Positions 34,621-43,652 of a stretch of DNA of 64,000 bases are shown piece after piece. Both the position numbers and the translations under genes were made by a program. Source of the stretch: Tricholoma matsutake (lineage: Eukaryota > Basidiomycota > Agaricomycetes > Agaricales > Tricholomataceae); contig AP026538.1 of the NCBI GenBank assembly GCA_026075535.2, positions 10,416,001 to 10,480,000 on the forward strand, read 5' to 3'. The notes under the pieces were generated by a model. It made no database searches. It worked only from the letters and a program-made list of their open reading frames with translations, and had not been told where the DNA came from. How positions within the stretch are numbered: the first letter of the stretch is position 1; every line of letters starts with the position of its first letter.

Positions 34621-35635
34621 GTGTTGGCTTGATGTAGTGGCGATGATACACTTCTCAACGCATCGGATGGCCCCACATGGTGAGAGCCTCTTTGCTTACC
34701 CTGCCCTATGGGCTATGCAACACCCGCCCTTTACTCATGCCCAGGAATTTGGTGCAAGCGATGTGTGGCTGTAGGGTGTTGGGCAATCAAAGATTGAAAG
34801 CTGACGTGTTTTCTAGTCTAGTTAATCAAAGTTCATTCTGAAGGGCATCCATATTTCCCACATCAGACGCAACTGGCTAAAAGCCCAGGCATAGTTGTGC
34901 TCAGGCCTTCAAACTATTTGTCACCCCATTAACTGAGTTTGACTGCATTCAAGTTTGCGATATGGTGACTGCCGGGGAGCAGGAACGAACTTGGTTGCTG
35001 GTAGGATACTACGCTCCCCGCCATTTATCTAGAAAATGACTCAGTCGCTCATCTGGACTGTATTGTTTACTAAACTTCTTTCTGCAGAGCTGGAGGGAAT
35101 CACCCTCTTCTTCAGCCCCTTCACAATGCATCTACCATCAGCTTGACGTCACACTTGAGGTTCCAGTGTTCCCCTTACCTGAAGTGTACACATATCACAC
35201 ATGCAGTAGCTAAACGATGTAATACAGTCGTTTATGGCCCTAGAAAAAGTCTGGCAGGTCAAAAAAGCTTCCACATCTACCATCTGAACAATCTTTTATA
35301 TTATTTGCCATCGTTAGTTCTTCATAATGAGCTGGACAATCATGATGTTGATGGTCGGTTGGCTGTGCATAAATTCTGAAAGAGCTGTGTCTGACTACTC
35401 ATAGGTGTACTTGGAGATGCAGCACAAAGCATTGATATTCAATTGATGGCTGGCTAGTTGACCCTATGAATACATATATGTCCTATATCACTCTATATTC
35501 ACATATCAGACACTGGATGGCCTCATCACCGAAGTTTTTGAGAGTCCCTTGCAAGCACAATGCGGCATCTTCTGATGGTGCTCAAAAAGGCTGCTATCCC
35601 TCTCAGTTTTTCTTCACAGCCAATGGCGCCACTGG
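34621..35635. other. No supported gene
   Basis: Nothing recognisable. An inverted GGGGAGC / GCTCCCC pair lies at 34977-35017. Confidence 0.4.
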
Positions 35636-35922
35636 GCGGTCACATTCAATTGCCTCCTCTCCCCTCTGCCTCACCCCACAGGCAAGGTATTTGAACCGAG
35701 GATATCTGATCAGTTGACACTTTTTATATACCGTCATATTGCTAGCAGCTATCCGCCACACCCAAGAGTCCATAAAGGAGTGTGGTAATTCAACGAGTGA
35801 CAATGTAAGGAGGTACGGGTATATGTATATCCAGTCCATACCTCGGCACATCAGTACATAGGTATGAAAAAAGATGGAGCTGGACGAGGTGCCCGTCATC
35901 TAGGCGCCCCCTTCCATTAGAC
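35636..35922 (-). repeat. SINE-like repeat, copy A, with inserted segment
   Basis: On the minus strand: GGAAGGGGGCGCCTAGATGA, then a box-B-like CGGTTCAAATACC, then AGGAGGCAATTGAATGTGAC. The same order occurs at 37916-37795. In copy A the two parts are separated by about 165 bp (35705-35870) absent from copy B. The box-B-like motif suggests a polymerase III origin, but no convincing box A was found. Confidence 0.4.
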
Positions 35923-36171
35923 CCACCAGTTTTCTTTAACTTTCTAGTTCAATCTGAATACAACATCAAACAAAACTAGGAATACCACCATGACCAACAA
36001 GAGTCTGTGCTCTCCGACTTACCCTGTACTACCTTGCCACTTGTGAGTTGTTTTTGTTCTACCTTAACCCCTACCATTTCTCCACTGCTCTAACTAACCA
36101 CCCTCCATACTTCCAACCTCTTAAGCACAGCTTCAATCTTCCCTCCCCATCTCTAACCACAACCATCACCT

Positions 36172-36531
36172 ATGGCACATCGGATTTCTGGAACGCCAAT
36201 TGTTGAACACCCTCAGCCCTTCAGAGTAAGCATTTTATTCCATTTTTACTTTATCTAATCATCAGCTCTTCGCAGCATGGCCATCGGGTCGAGGTGTATA
36301 GAAACCATCAATGGTGCAAAGCCACATTTTGTAGATATGATTACCGGATTCTACCAAGGTTTAAGAAACAAGGCGAGTGGAAGGAACAAGTGGTAAGCCT
36401 CTATAATATTTCGTTGGCTTTTTCTGACCGTTCTTTTGAAGCAAATCTGCATTGGAGGCCTCGTTGTATTCGACGATGATGGGGAGGATCTGGTGTATGC
36501 ATTGTCGGATATAGTGAGGTTTGGCTGGTGA
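36172..36531 (+). CDS. Small spliced gene, 86 codons, unknown function
   Basis: Exon 1 36172-36225 (18 codons, from ATG, MAHRISGTPIVEHPQPFR), intron 36226-36275 (50 nt, GTAAGC...CGCAG), exon 2 36276-36392 (39 codons), intron 36393-36441 (49 nt, GTAAGC...TGAAG), exon 3 36442-36531 ending TGA. All junctions are in phase and there is no internal stop. The protein has a His/Arg-rich start, a Cys/aromatic middle (YRNHQWCKATFCRYDYRIL), a Lys-rich turn and a C-terminal strand-like segment ICIGGLVVFDDDGEDLVYAL ending RFGW. The pattern VEVY, W.KATFCRYD and ICIGGLVV resembles a small beta-barrel domain. This is only inference. No transmembrane or signal segment is evident. Flanked by CT-rich upstream sequence like a fungal promoter. 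Confidence 0.6.
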
Positions 36532-36770
36532 GCATCACATTTCATTTGGTACCCTCAGCATTGATTGTCTAACACTGGGCCCCGCAGATAGATAGAAATT
36601 TGTATTTTTGATTGTGAACCGGAAGCTAAAAAGCCTGACTGTAGTTAATTGGAATCCATTGAATTTGCATAAGACAGTGCTATTGAGTGCTCAGTGAGTC
36701 ATATAGCCCGGTATTCTTCATCAGTGCACCCTCTAAGTAATGCACATCAGGATGGATATTACTGCTGCAT
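36532..36770. other. Downstream region of the small gene, no feature
   Basis: No coding or repeat structure seen. Confidence 0.4.
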
Positions 36771-36777
36771 TTGATGC

Positions 36778-36994
36778 AACACAGGATGTTATGGACTGGA
36801 CTATTAGGTGTGTTTACGAATTTTGCATTTCAATGCATTTCCTTATCATTTTATACCTATTCTTTGTCGATGCTTTGATGTGATGCAGGATGTTAGGGAC
36901 TGGGCTATTAGGTGTGTTTACGAATTTTGCATTTTAATGTGTTTCTTTATCATTTTATACCTATTCTGCATCAATGCTACTGCTTATTGATCAC
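36778..36994. repeat. Tandem duplication of about 110 bp
   Basis: Two adjacent copies of ATTAGGTGTGTTTACGAATT followed by TTGCATTT, CTTTATCATTTTATACCTAT (or CCTTATC...) and CTGCATC/TTGTCGATGCT. Copies begin near 36783 and 36890 and differ at a few bases. Confidence 0.8.
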
Positions 36995-37794
36995 ACCGCC
37001 AGATCTGCTTTCATAAGAAGAAGATCAAGCCTTCAAACGAAACTCGCTCCCACCCATAGCCATGGCCGACGATGCGAATGACCCATCTTGAGTCAGATTT
37101 GGCGCATGAAACCTTTCATTGCAAGCTCAGAATAACCCGATAACTTGGTTTGGATGTGGAGTTCGTCAGACACGGAGGTGATATTGCAGGGAACAGCCTG
37201 GGTGGCATCGGTCCAACACCGGTGTGCTTGTGATTCTGCCTTGCCAAAGTTTTCTTCATTGAACTTGACTTTCATAGCAAAGTTCCTTGTACCCGGCCCA
37301 GTTCTGTTGCTCCTTTGCCTCATTACGAGTTTCCAGACCATAGTGCATTGCCAGGGAATGTGGGGTGGTGTGATGGCCCAGGTTGTCTCACATTTGAGTC
37401 ATCCTGGATGTCACAGGCACCATCATGACCTGCTTTACACTACAATACCCTGCAAGCTTGTTGTCCTTCATTTGGATCCCGACAATCAATGCAGGAGTGG
37501 TGCGGGTATGCAGCAGTTTTTATGCTGAACAACATTGAGATGGGATGAGAAGGCTGGCCAGTGTATGCTATCAGCGATGGCCACCCCAAGAGGATGTCAG
37601 CACAGGTGAGAACCCCTGCAATGATATTGAAGAAATCGAGTAGTTTGGGCTCGAGGCGATTGTTTCGCCCTAAAGGTACATTGTGTTAAATATCATCTCT
37701 TTTTTCTTTCTTTTGCGAAACAGGCCAGGAATGAATTCACGATGTTGGCCCATATTCAGGAAGAATGAGATGTAGCAGATAAAACTATTTCTTC

Positions 37795-37916
37795 TGTCGC
37801 ATTCAATTATCTCCTCCCCCCCTCTATCTCCGAGTCCTCCAATGGGCGGGGTATTCAAACTGAGGAGCTTGACATGGTGTCTGTCATCTAGGCGCCCCTT
37901 TCCATTACACCAACAA
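37795..37916 (-). repeat. SINE-like repeat, copy B
   Basis: Minus strand GGAAAGGGGCGCCTAGATGA, then CAGTTTGAATACCCCGCC, then GGAGGAGATAATTGAATGCG. It aligns with copy A at 35636-35922 without the inserted segment. Confidence 0.45.
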
Positions 37917-37958
37917 TGTGTATTGTCATTCCTCAAGACATACCAGAGATCATTACAA

Positions 37959-38590
37959 AATGACAGATAATATCATTTCTTCCACCTGAACAACTCTCTG
38001 TTAGGATATACAAAAATCATATGTTGCAATTCTGTTAGCACAAGCGTCAGTTCCTGTATATCTCCTGCAAGTATCTGAGTATCTTATCAGCAAGTGGTAG
38101 CTGCCAGGAAGAGTGGGATATAGAGGAAATGCCAGATAAAACCATTTCTTCCACTCAAATAATTGCATATTGGGATATACAAAAATCATACATTCCAATT
38201 CTGTTAGTCCAAATGTCGGTTCCTGAACATCTCCTGCAAGTATCTGAGTATCTTACCAGCAAGTGGTAGGATCCAGGAAGAATGAGATATAGAGGAAATG
38301 GCAGATATAATCATTTCTTCCACTTGAACAATTGCATGTTGGGATATACAAAAATCATACATTCCAATTCTGGGAGTACAAGCATCAGTTCCTGAATGTT
38401 TCCTGAAAGTATCTGAGTATCTGGTCAGCAAACTACAAACTCTAGGAAGGATGATAGCACATTTTAAGGTCTGGATAATCTCTAGAAAGGATGTTGTTCC
38501 GAGGAAATGATAGCTAAAATCATTTCTTGTGCTTGAACAATTGTATGCTATGATATAACAATATCATACAGCACAATCCTGTTAAAGTGT
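37959..38590. repeat. Minisatellite, ~169-bp unit, three clear copies plus partial ends
   Basis: GGGATATACAAAAATCATA begins units at about 38003 (preceded by TTA), 38172 and 38341. Each unit also holds CAAGTATCTGAGTATCT and ATCATTTCTTCCAC-like text. Partial, more divergent units are present at the left (37959) and right (to 38590). Confidence 0.85.
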
Positions 38591-38850
38591 CTGACCCCTG
38601 TTCATATTTGTTTGACCGTCTTTTAAGGCCTGCCCAAATTTTATCTATTGATTGCAGAGTGTTAATTGTTGATCAAATCTGTCTAGTCATACCAGATCCC
38701 TGTCATTCACTGCAATTCTGTCAGAAAAAGTGTCAGTGGCTGACCCATTGTCATCTGTGTTGGATGATGTTTTAAGGCTAGATAAAATCTTATCTACTGA
38801 TGGCAGAGTGTTAATCATTGATCAAATCTGTCTAGTCATACCGGACCCCT
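38591..38850. repeat. Tandem duplication of about 145 bp
   Basis: Two copies sharing GCAGAGTGTTAAT, TTGATCAAATCTGTCTAGTC and ATACC(A/G)GA(T/C)CCC. They end near 38702 and 38851. This array directly precedes the DDE transposase remnant. Confidence 0.75.
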
Positions 38851-38879
38851 GCCGATTTCCAGATGTCAATGATGGAAAA

Positions 38880-39800
38880 CAACCTTCTTCTCACCAGTGA
38901 TGTCCTAAGTATGCCAGAAGTGGACAAGATTTGTGCACCTAGCAGGTGCCCCAGATGATGAGCATCTCAGTTTTAGTGAGGGATGGTTGGCTCATTTCAA
39001 GGTCTGGAATGGTTTGAAGCAATTCAAGCATCATGGCAATGCTGCATCAGCAGATCCAGAGACCATGAAGACAGAGCAAAAACACATCCAGGAGCTTATT
39101 AATAAGTACAGTTATGAGCTATGGGACATCTTTAACATAGACAAGACTGGGTTGTTCTATGGGCATGTACCATACCTATTCTTTGGTTAAAACACTCATT
39201 TCAGAAATAGGATGCCTCCAGATTGAGGGTTGCAAACAAGAAACATTCAGGAGTGGGGGCAGAAAGGTCTAACTCACCTACATGTTTACATCAAATGCAG
39301 ACAGATCTGAGAAACTGCCACCCATTGTTATTGGAAAGGCACATAAACCTCAAGCATTCCAAAAGAAGACAGGCACACAGCTTGGTTTTTACTACCAGAA
39401 CAATGCAAAGGCTTGGATGACTTCAGTACTGTATCAGGAGTGGATTCAGCAATGGGATCGGGAACTACCGGTGAACAACTGCAAGGTCCTTCTCCTACAA
39501 GATAATTTCTCTTGTCACATTGTTCCAGATGGTCTTCAGAACATCCAGATCAAGAATTTTGAGCTGAACCTCACTGCACATGTCCAACCATTCAATCAGG
39601 GTATCATCTGATGCTTCAAAGTTCATGACCATGCAAAATATATACATCATGCTATTGATGGTTATGATGCAGGCATCATTCCCTCCAAAATCTATGACAT
39701 TGATCAACTTGAAGCAATGTGGCTTGCTGAAGTGGCTTGGTGTGAAGTGGACACAACTACAATCAGGAACTGCTGGAAGAAAGTTGCCATTCTTCCACTG
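38880..39800 (+). pseudogene. CENP-B/pogo-type DDE transposase remnant
   Basis: Helix-turn-helix text FSEGWLAHFKVWNGLKQFKH (38965-39025) is followed by the DDE_1 domain: LWDIFNIDKTGLFYG, then after broken sequence at 39190-39280 KLPPIVIGKAHKPQAFQKKT, WMTSVLYQEWIQQWDREL, LLLQDNFSCH, VQPFNQGII, IYDIDQLEAMWLAE and TTTIRNCWKK. The first and second catalytic Asp are visible. The third lies in QPFNQGII, where an Asp is usual and Asn is present. Stops include TGA at 39609 (Arg expected before CFK). It ends at about 39795, abutting helicase sequence. Confidence 0.8.
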
Positions 39801-40700
39801 TCCTCTCCACTGGTTCCAAATACAAGCATTCCATCAGCAAATCCTGAACTACCTATGGAACTTTGCAGCAGTGCAATGCTTGACTCACTTTGTGACACAC
39901 AATACCATTGCTCATGATGAGCCTGACAATATAGACTATAAAAGACATCTAAAAGCTCATTACAAAGCTTCAAAAAAAAGAAAGGACTTGCCACCTTTTA
40001 TGCAACAGGCCTTGTGGGCACAACCACCTTGTGCAAACACCAATTTGATTCCAGGATGTCTATCTCTTTACATAGGCAGTCCAATATTGATCAGAACAAA
40101 TTCTGCAACAGAACTTTGCATCACCAAGGGTCAGGAAGCTGTTGTTCACTCATGGGAGTACAGTGAGACAGCCAACAGTGACAAAATACTAGACACTTTG
40201 TTGTCAGACTAATTAATCCATCAACTGCTGTCCAGTTGGATGGCCTACCACTAAATGTAGTTCCTCTGATTAAGACCACTCTCACAACCTGTTGTAGACT
40301 CCCTGATGACTCAAGCATCATGGTCTCTCAAAGCCACTCTCAAGAAGCTCAACTGCAGCTGGAACACTTCTCTTGACAGGATTTCACCCCCACAAAATTC
40401 AAGGGGGAGCATCTGGAGCACTAAGACAAGAATTCCATGAGCTGGAATTATTAGACACAATCACACACTTGCAATGGGGGGAGCGATTCACAAAAGAGAT
40501 GGGCTTACCTGACCAATGCAACACCTTGATTGCCTTATTTTGTAAGATGAAGGGACCCAACTGTATGCCACCTACCATGCACACTACACTGGAGCACCAG
40601 AGACCCTTACTTAGAAAGCCCTTCTCTACCTATGGATTGGAGCATTGTTGCCACCACCAATTCAAAGAGAAAGGCAGCAATGAGAGCAGCACCTTCTGAG
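39801..40700 (+). pseudogene. Helitron/Pif1-type helicase, C-terminal remnant
   Basis: Frame reading LNYLWNFAAVQCLTHFVTHN, YKRHLKAHYKASKKRKDLPP, CANTNLIPGCLSLYIGSPIL, NSATELCITKGQE, the C-terminal core of agaricomycete Helitron helicases. After 40212 it shifts to a frame with QLDGLPLNVVPLIKTTL, and another piece GASGALRQEFHELELLDTIT, matches the terminal part. The segment that normally contains the last helicase motifs (FAMTDYASQGKTR type) is missing. It joins the transposase remnant at about 39800 without visible boundary. Confidence 0.7.
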
Positions 40701-41001
40701 CCAGAGGACATCTTGCAAGCACCACTATCTGCTGATTCTGAGCCCACCACACATTGAACCCTACCACCACAACCTAGAGGGACAAAATGGTCAAACAATA
40801 GCTGTGCCTATGACAGTGTCATAACAATCTTGTATAACACTTGGAATGAAAATCCTGACAATCACTCTTGGCTGGTGTTAAGTTCTGAGCAGAATGAAGG
40901 AAGTCATTGGATTTCCAGTCATACCTGGTTGGTAGCAGTTGAAGGATAAAGGGAGGACAGAAGCAGCAAAGGAAACCTGATGAGATTCTGGGGCAGAGTT
41001 A

Positions 41002-41180
41002 GTGTTTAAGGGTCCAGTCCAGTTCGGTTTTTTGACCCAAAAATGTAAAGACCACAACCTAAACCAGTCCAGGACCAACCAAGATACTGCTAGAACCGAA
41101 CTGGACCACCTAGGACCAGTCCTTTCTGGTTAAAAGACTGAAAAAGACCGGTTAAGACTGGTTCAGACCGATGTTTTGTC
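41002..41180. mobile_element. Half MITE, relative of 26074-26647
   Basis: Starts after TA with GTGTTTAAGGGTCCAGTCC. It continues with CCAGTCC, GGACCA and GACCGGTTAAGACTGG motifs. No right end was found. Confidence 0.6.
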
Positions 41181-42099
41181 GTGAAATTTGTCATATTAAT
41201 ATAACCCATATGTATCTTAGCAGATATTACCCGGACCTTATAACCACTGTACAGATGGATAGACATTGTAATTCCCCATCATTTGGTCTAACTTTTAAGA
41301 CATTTCATCAAGATTTGACTTGGCTATGATCAATATAAAAATACATCTACTGAATGACTCGTGCTGAACACCAAGAAATGCAATGTGACAACCATAAATT
41401 ATGTGATGTATAGCATGCATTGACAAATGGTGGGAGTATTATTATACATGTTAATCCTATGATCATTAATAGAATCAAGCAAATGATCAACATATGAAAT
41501 GAAAATCAATCTGATACAACAAAATACTCATACAAAAATAGATTTGGTTATATCTTGCTCAATTCTTAACCATTTTTTATGTCTCAAGCAGTAGGACCCC
41601 TCACTGGGACAGATCACATGACGGTTCCCATTGATGTGCAAACAAACAGTTGCTTTCCACTTGAAAGTTTCACTGTTTGGCATGTTGTCACACCTGTTGT
41701 CAATGTGTCACCTCGCCTAGACTCTCCCCCACATCTCCCTGTCTTTGAGGTCTTTACACTCCTAGGACATTGACGGCGCCTCCCTCCTCCTTCCTATACC
41801 ACCACCACTCCATCATCACCCACAGCTGCCACTCCCACACCAATCAACAACGAAGAAAGACAGAAACCAGGCCCAAAAGATGTCTAAGTATCGTCATTTG
41901 GGCCCTAGGTAAGTTTTTTCTTTTTTCTTTGTATTTCTTTTTTCTAATCAACTATATTTTAGGCTATGAATATGTTATAATTACAGACCCACCTTAGGAC
42001 ACCCTGTGCTCAACCCCAGTACCCCACGCCACTGCTGCGAGCCCCTGCTCACATGGTGGATCACAGGTGCTAACAGGCAACAATGAGGGATGGTGGGTG
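41181..42099. other. AT-rich region then minisatellite flank of the young copia
   Basis: No gene supported. At 41860-41915 there is a GGCCCAAAAGAT / CATTTGGGCC pair directly followed by CTAGGTAAGTT, also present near 55950 and 61130. At 42030-42099 begins the GCCACTGCTGCGAG-type unit that continues after the element at 47980. Confidence 0.4.
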
Positions 42100-42404
42100 T
42101 GTTGAAATTAATCCCTGATGCATGCTGTATACATGAGGCAATACATGCAGCATACACATGTATACATGAGGCGATACATGCAGCATACGCATGTTACTGC
42201 GCTTACTGTGCATACATGCGGTAAACACATTCCCGAGTCATGTGACATCCTTAATATTATGTATATAAGGAGAACCTGTACCGTAGTAGGAATACAGTGT
42301 TCTTACCTCTGCTAACCCTAGCTGTAAGTCTAACTAAACCCCAGGTAGGTTGTAAGGAACGTGTAGTCTCTTCCCCTGTGCAGCGTATATAGTCTGCTCC
42401 AACA
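42100..42404 (+). mobile_element. 5' LTR of the young copia
   Basis: 305 bp, TG...CA ends. A TATATAAGGAG box near 42262 probably directs transcription. Inside is a short direct repeat ATACATGAGGC(A/G)ATACAT. Confidence 0.95.
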
Positions 42405-42415
42405 GGTTATGGGCC
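42405..42415 (+). promoter_or_regulatory. Primer-binding site (initiator tRNA-Met anticodon region)
   Basis: GGTTATGGGCC directly after the LTR, identical with the site at 5509. It pairs with the CAU anticodon arm rather than a tRNA 3' end. Confidence 0.75.
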
Positions 42416-42653
42416 CTGCTGGGCACGTCGCGAACGCGCTTTAATTAGCTGCGAACGACGTTGACTTCATTGTCTCCAAATTATAACCTTGCGCTCTTCG
42501 TGAGCTGCATTGCACTCCCTGCGAGCTGCATATAAAACCTAGGTTGACTAGGGTTAACCACTCTGAAGGAGTGTTTTCTCCTGAGAATGTTAAACGTGTT
42601 TTATTGAGTAAAAAGACTGATTGAGCGCTTTTAACAGCTGCCACCACAGAATC

Positions 42654-43637
42654 ATGTCTTCAACTCTTGAAAAACTCGTTCAAACTTTCGATGGATCAAA
42701 TTACATTCTATGGGCCGACTCAATGAAGGCGTGGCTCAGGTCTCAGGGCCTCTGGCAAATAACTAGTGGGGCGGAGCAAAAACCGCCCCCGGCGCCTCCC
42801 TTGACGGCGACGAACGCTACCTTGGTAGCGGATGCTAATGCCAAGCTCCAGACCTGGAGCAACAAAAACGACCAGGCTATTGGTAGCCTAGTGCTCCGCC
42901 TGGCCCCCTCCATTCGGCAGCGTGCCAACACAAAGGACACTGCTGAGGAGGTGTGGGATCTCATCCGCACCGATTATGGTGTGGACGGCCCCTCCCAAGT
43001 CTTCGCGGACTTTAGGTCCGCAATAGCAATCAAAATCCCGGCTGCGAACCCCGCACCAGAGATTGCAAGAATGGCTGACAAATTTGAGCGCCTCACGGCT
43101 GCTAATGTCGCCATCCCTGAGCTAGTACAGGCGATGATTCTACTTGCTGCGATGCCGCGCGAGTACGACTCATTGTCTGCAACGGTCCTTAACACGACCG
43201 CCACTAGCGCCTTGACATTTAAACATGTCAAGGACTCCATTGTTGCTGAAGCCTCAAGGCGCACAGCAGTTGGAAAGCCCGCTGGCCAGCCTCAGGCCAA
43301 CAAACTTTCCGCTGTTAAGCGCAAGGGGGGAAACCCCAAATGGCAGCCCAAAGAAGGGCAAAACAGCAACGGAGACTCGTCCCGAAAACGTGGACGACGT
43401 GGGGACAGAAAGACTAAGGAGGAGAAGCCAAAAGAGAAACATACCCACCTCGCCTCCAATGCCTTTACCACCATAAATGGTAATGGCACCATCATACCGC
43501 CGATGCCGCTCATACAGCGCATCGAGCGACGCGAACACACTCCCACAAGGGATCCTCGCCGCCGACCGCCTGCACAGGCATACACGGGCGCGGCCTCCTC
43601 TTCTCGCTCGGTTTACACCGAATACCAGCAAGCTTGA
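42654..43637 (+). CDS. Copia gag protein (UBN2-type), 327 aa
   Basis: ATG at 42654 gives MSSTLEKLVQTFDGSNYILW, the usual start of copia capsid proteins, then RSQGLWQITSG, SNKNDQAIGSLVLRLAPSIR, TAEEVWDLIRTDYG and LVQAMILLAAMPREYDSLSA. The C-terminal third is basic and disordered (KRKGGNPKWQPKEG, SRKRGRRGDRK). There is no CCHC zinc knuckle; the basic tail may bind RNA instead. It ends at TGA 43635-43637. Reading on past this TGA stays in frame to the end of pol. An upstream in-frame extension to 42621 lacks an ATG. Confidence 0.95.
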   Translation: MSSTLEKLVQTFDGSNYILWADSMKAWLRSQGLWQITSGAEQKPPPAPPLTATNATLVADANAKLQTWSNKNDQAIGSLVLRLAPSIRQRANTKDTAEEVWDLIRTDYGVDGPSQVFADFRSAIAIKIPAANPAPEIARMADKFERLTAANVAIPELVQAMILLAAMPREYDSLSATVLNTTATSALTFKHVKDSIVAEASRRTAVGKPAGQPQANKLSAVKRKGGNPKWQPKEGQNSNGDSSRKRGRRGDRKTKEEKPKEKHTHLASNAFTTINGNGTIIPPMPLIQRIERREHTPTRDPRRRPPAQAYTGAASSSRSVYTEYQQA

Positions 43638-43652
43638 GACACCCTCCAGCGC

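Noticed and set aside
38003..38510. Possible CRISPR-like array
   Set aside because: The repeat units are about 169 bp and contiguous, without short repeats and unique spacers; this is a eukaryotic minisatellite.
42118..42315. 65-codon frame duplicated at 47570-47767
   Set aside because: Both copies lie inside the two LTRs of the young copia and are not genes.
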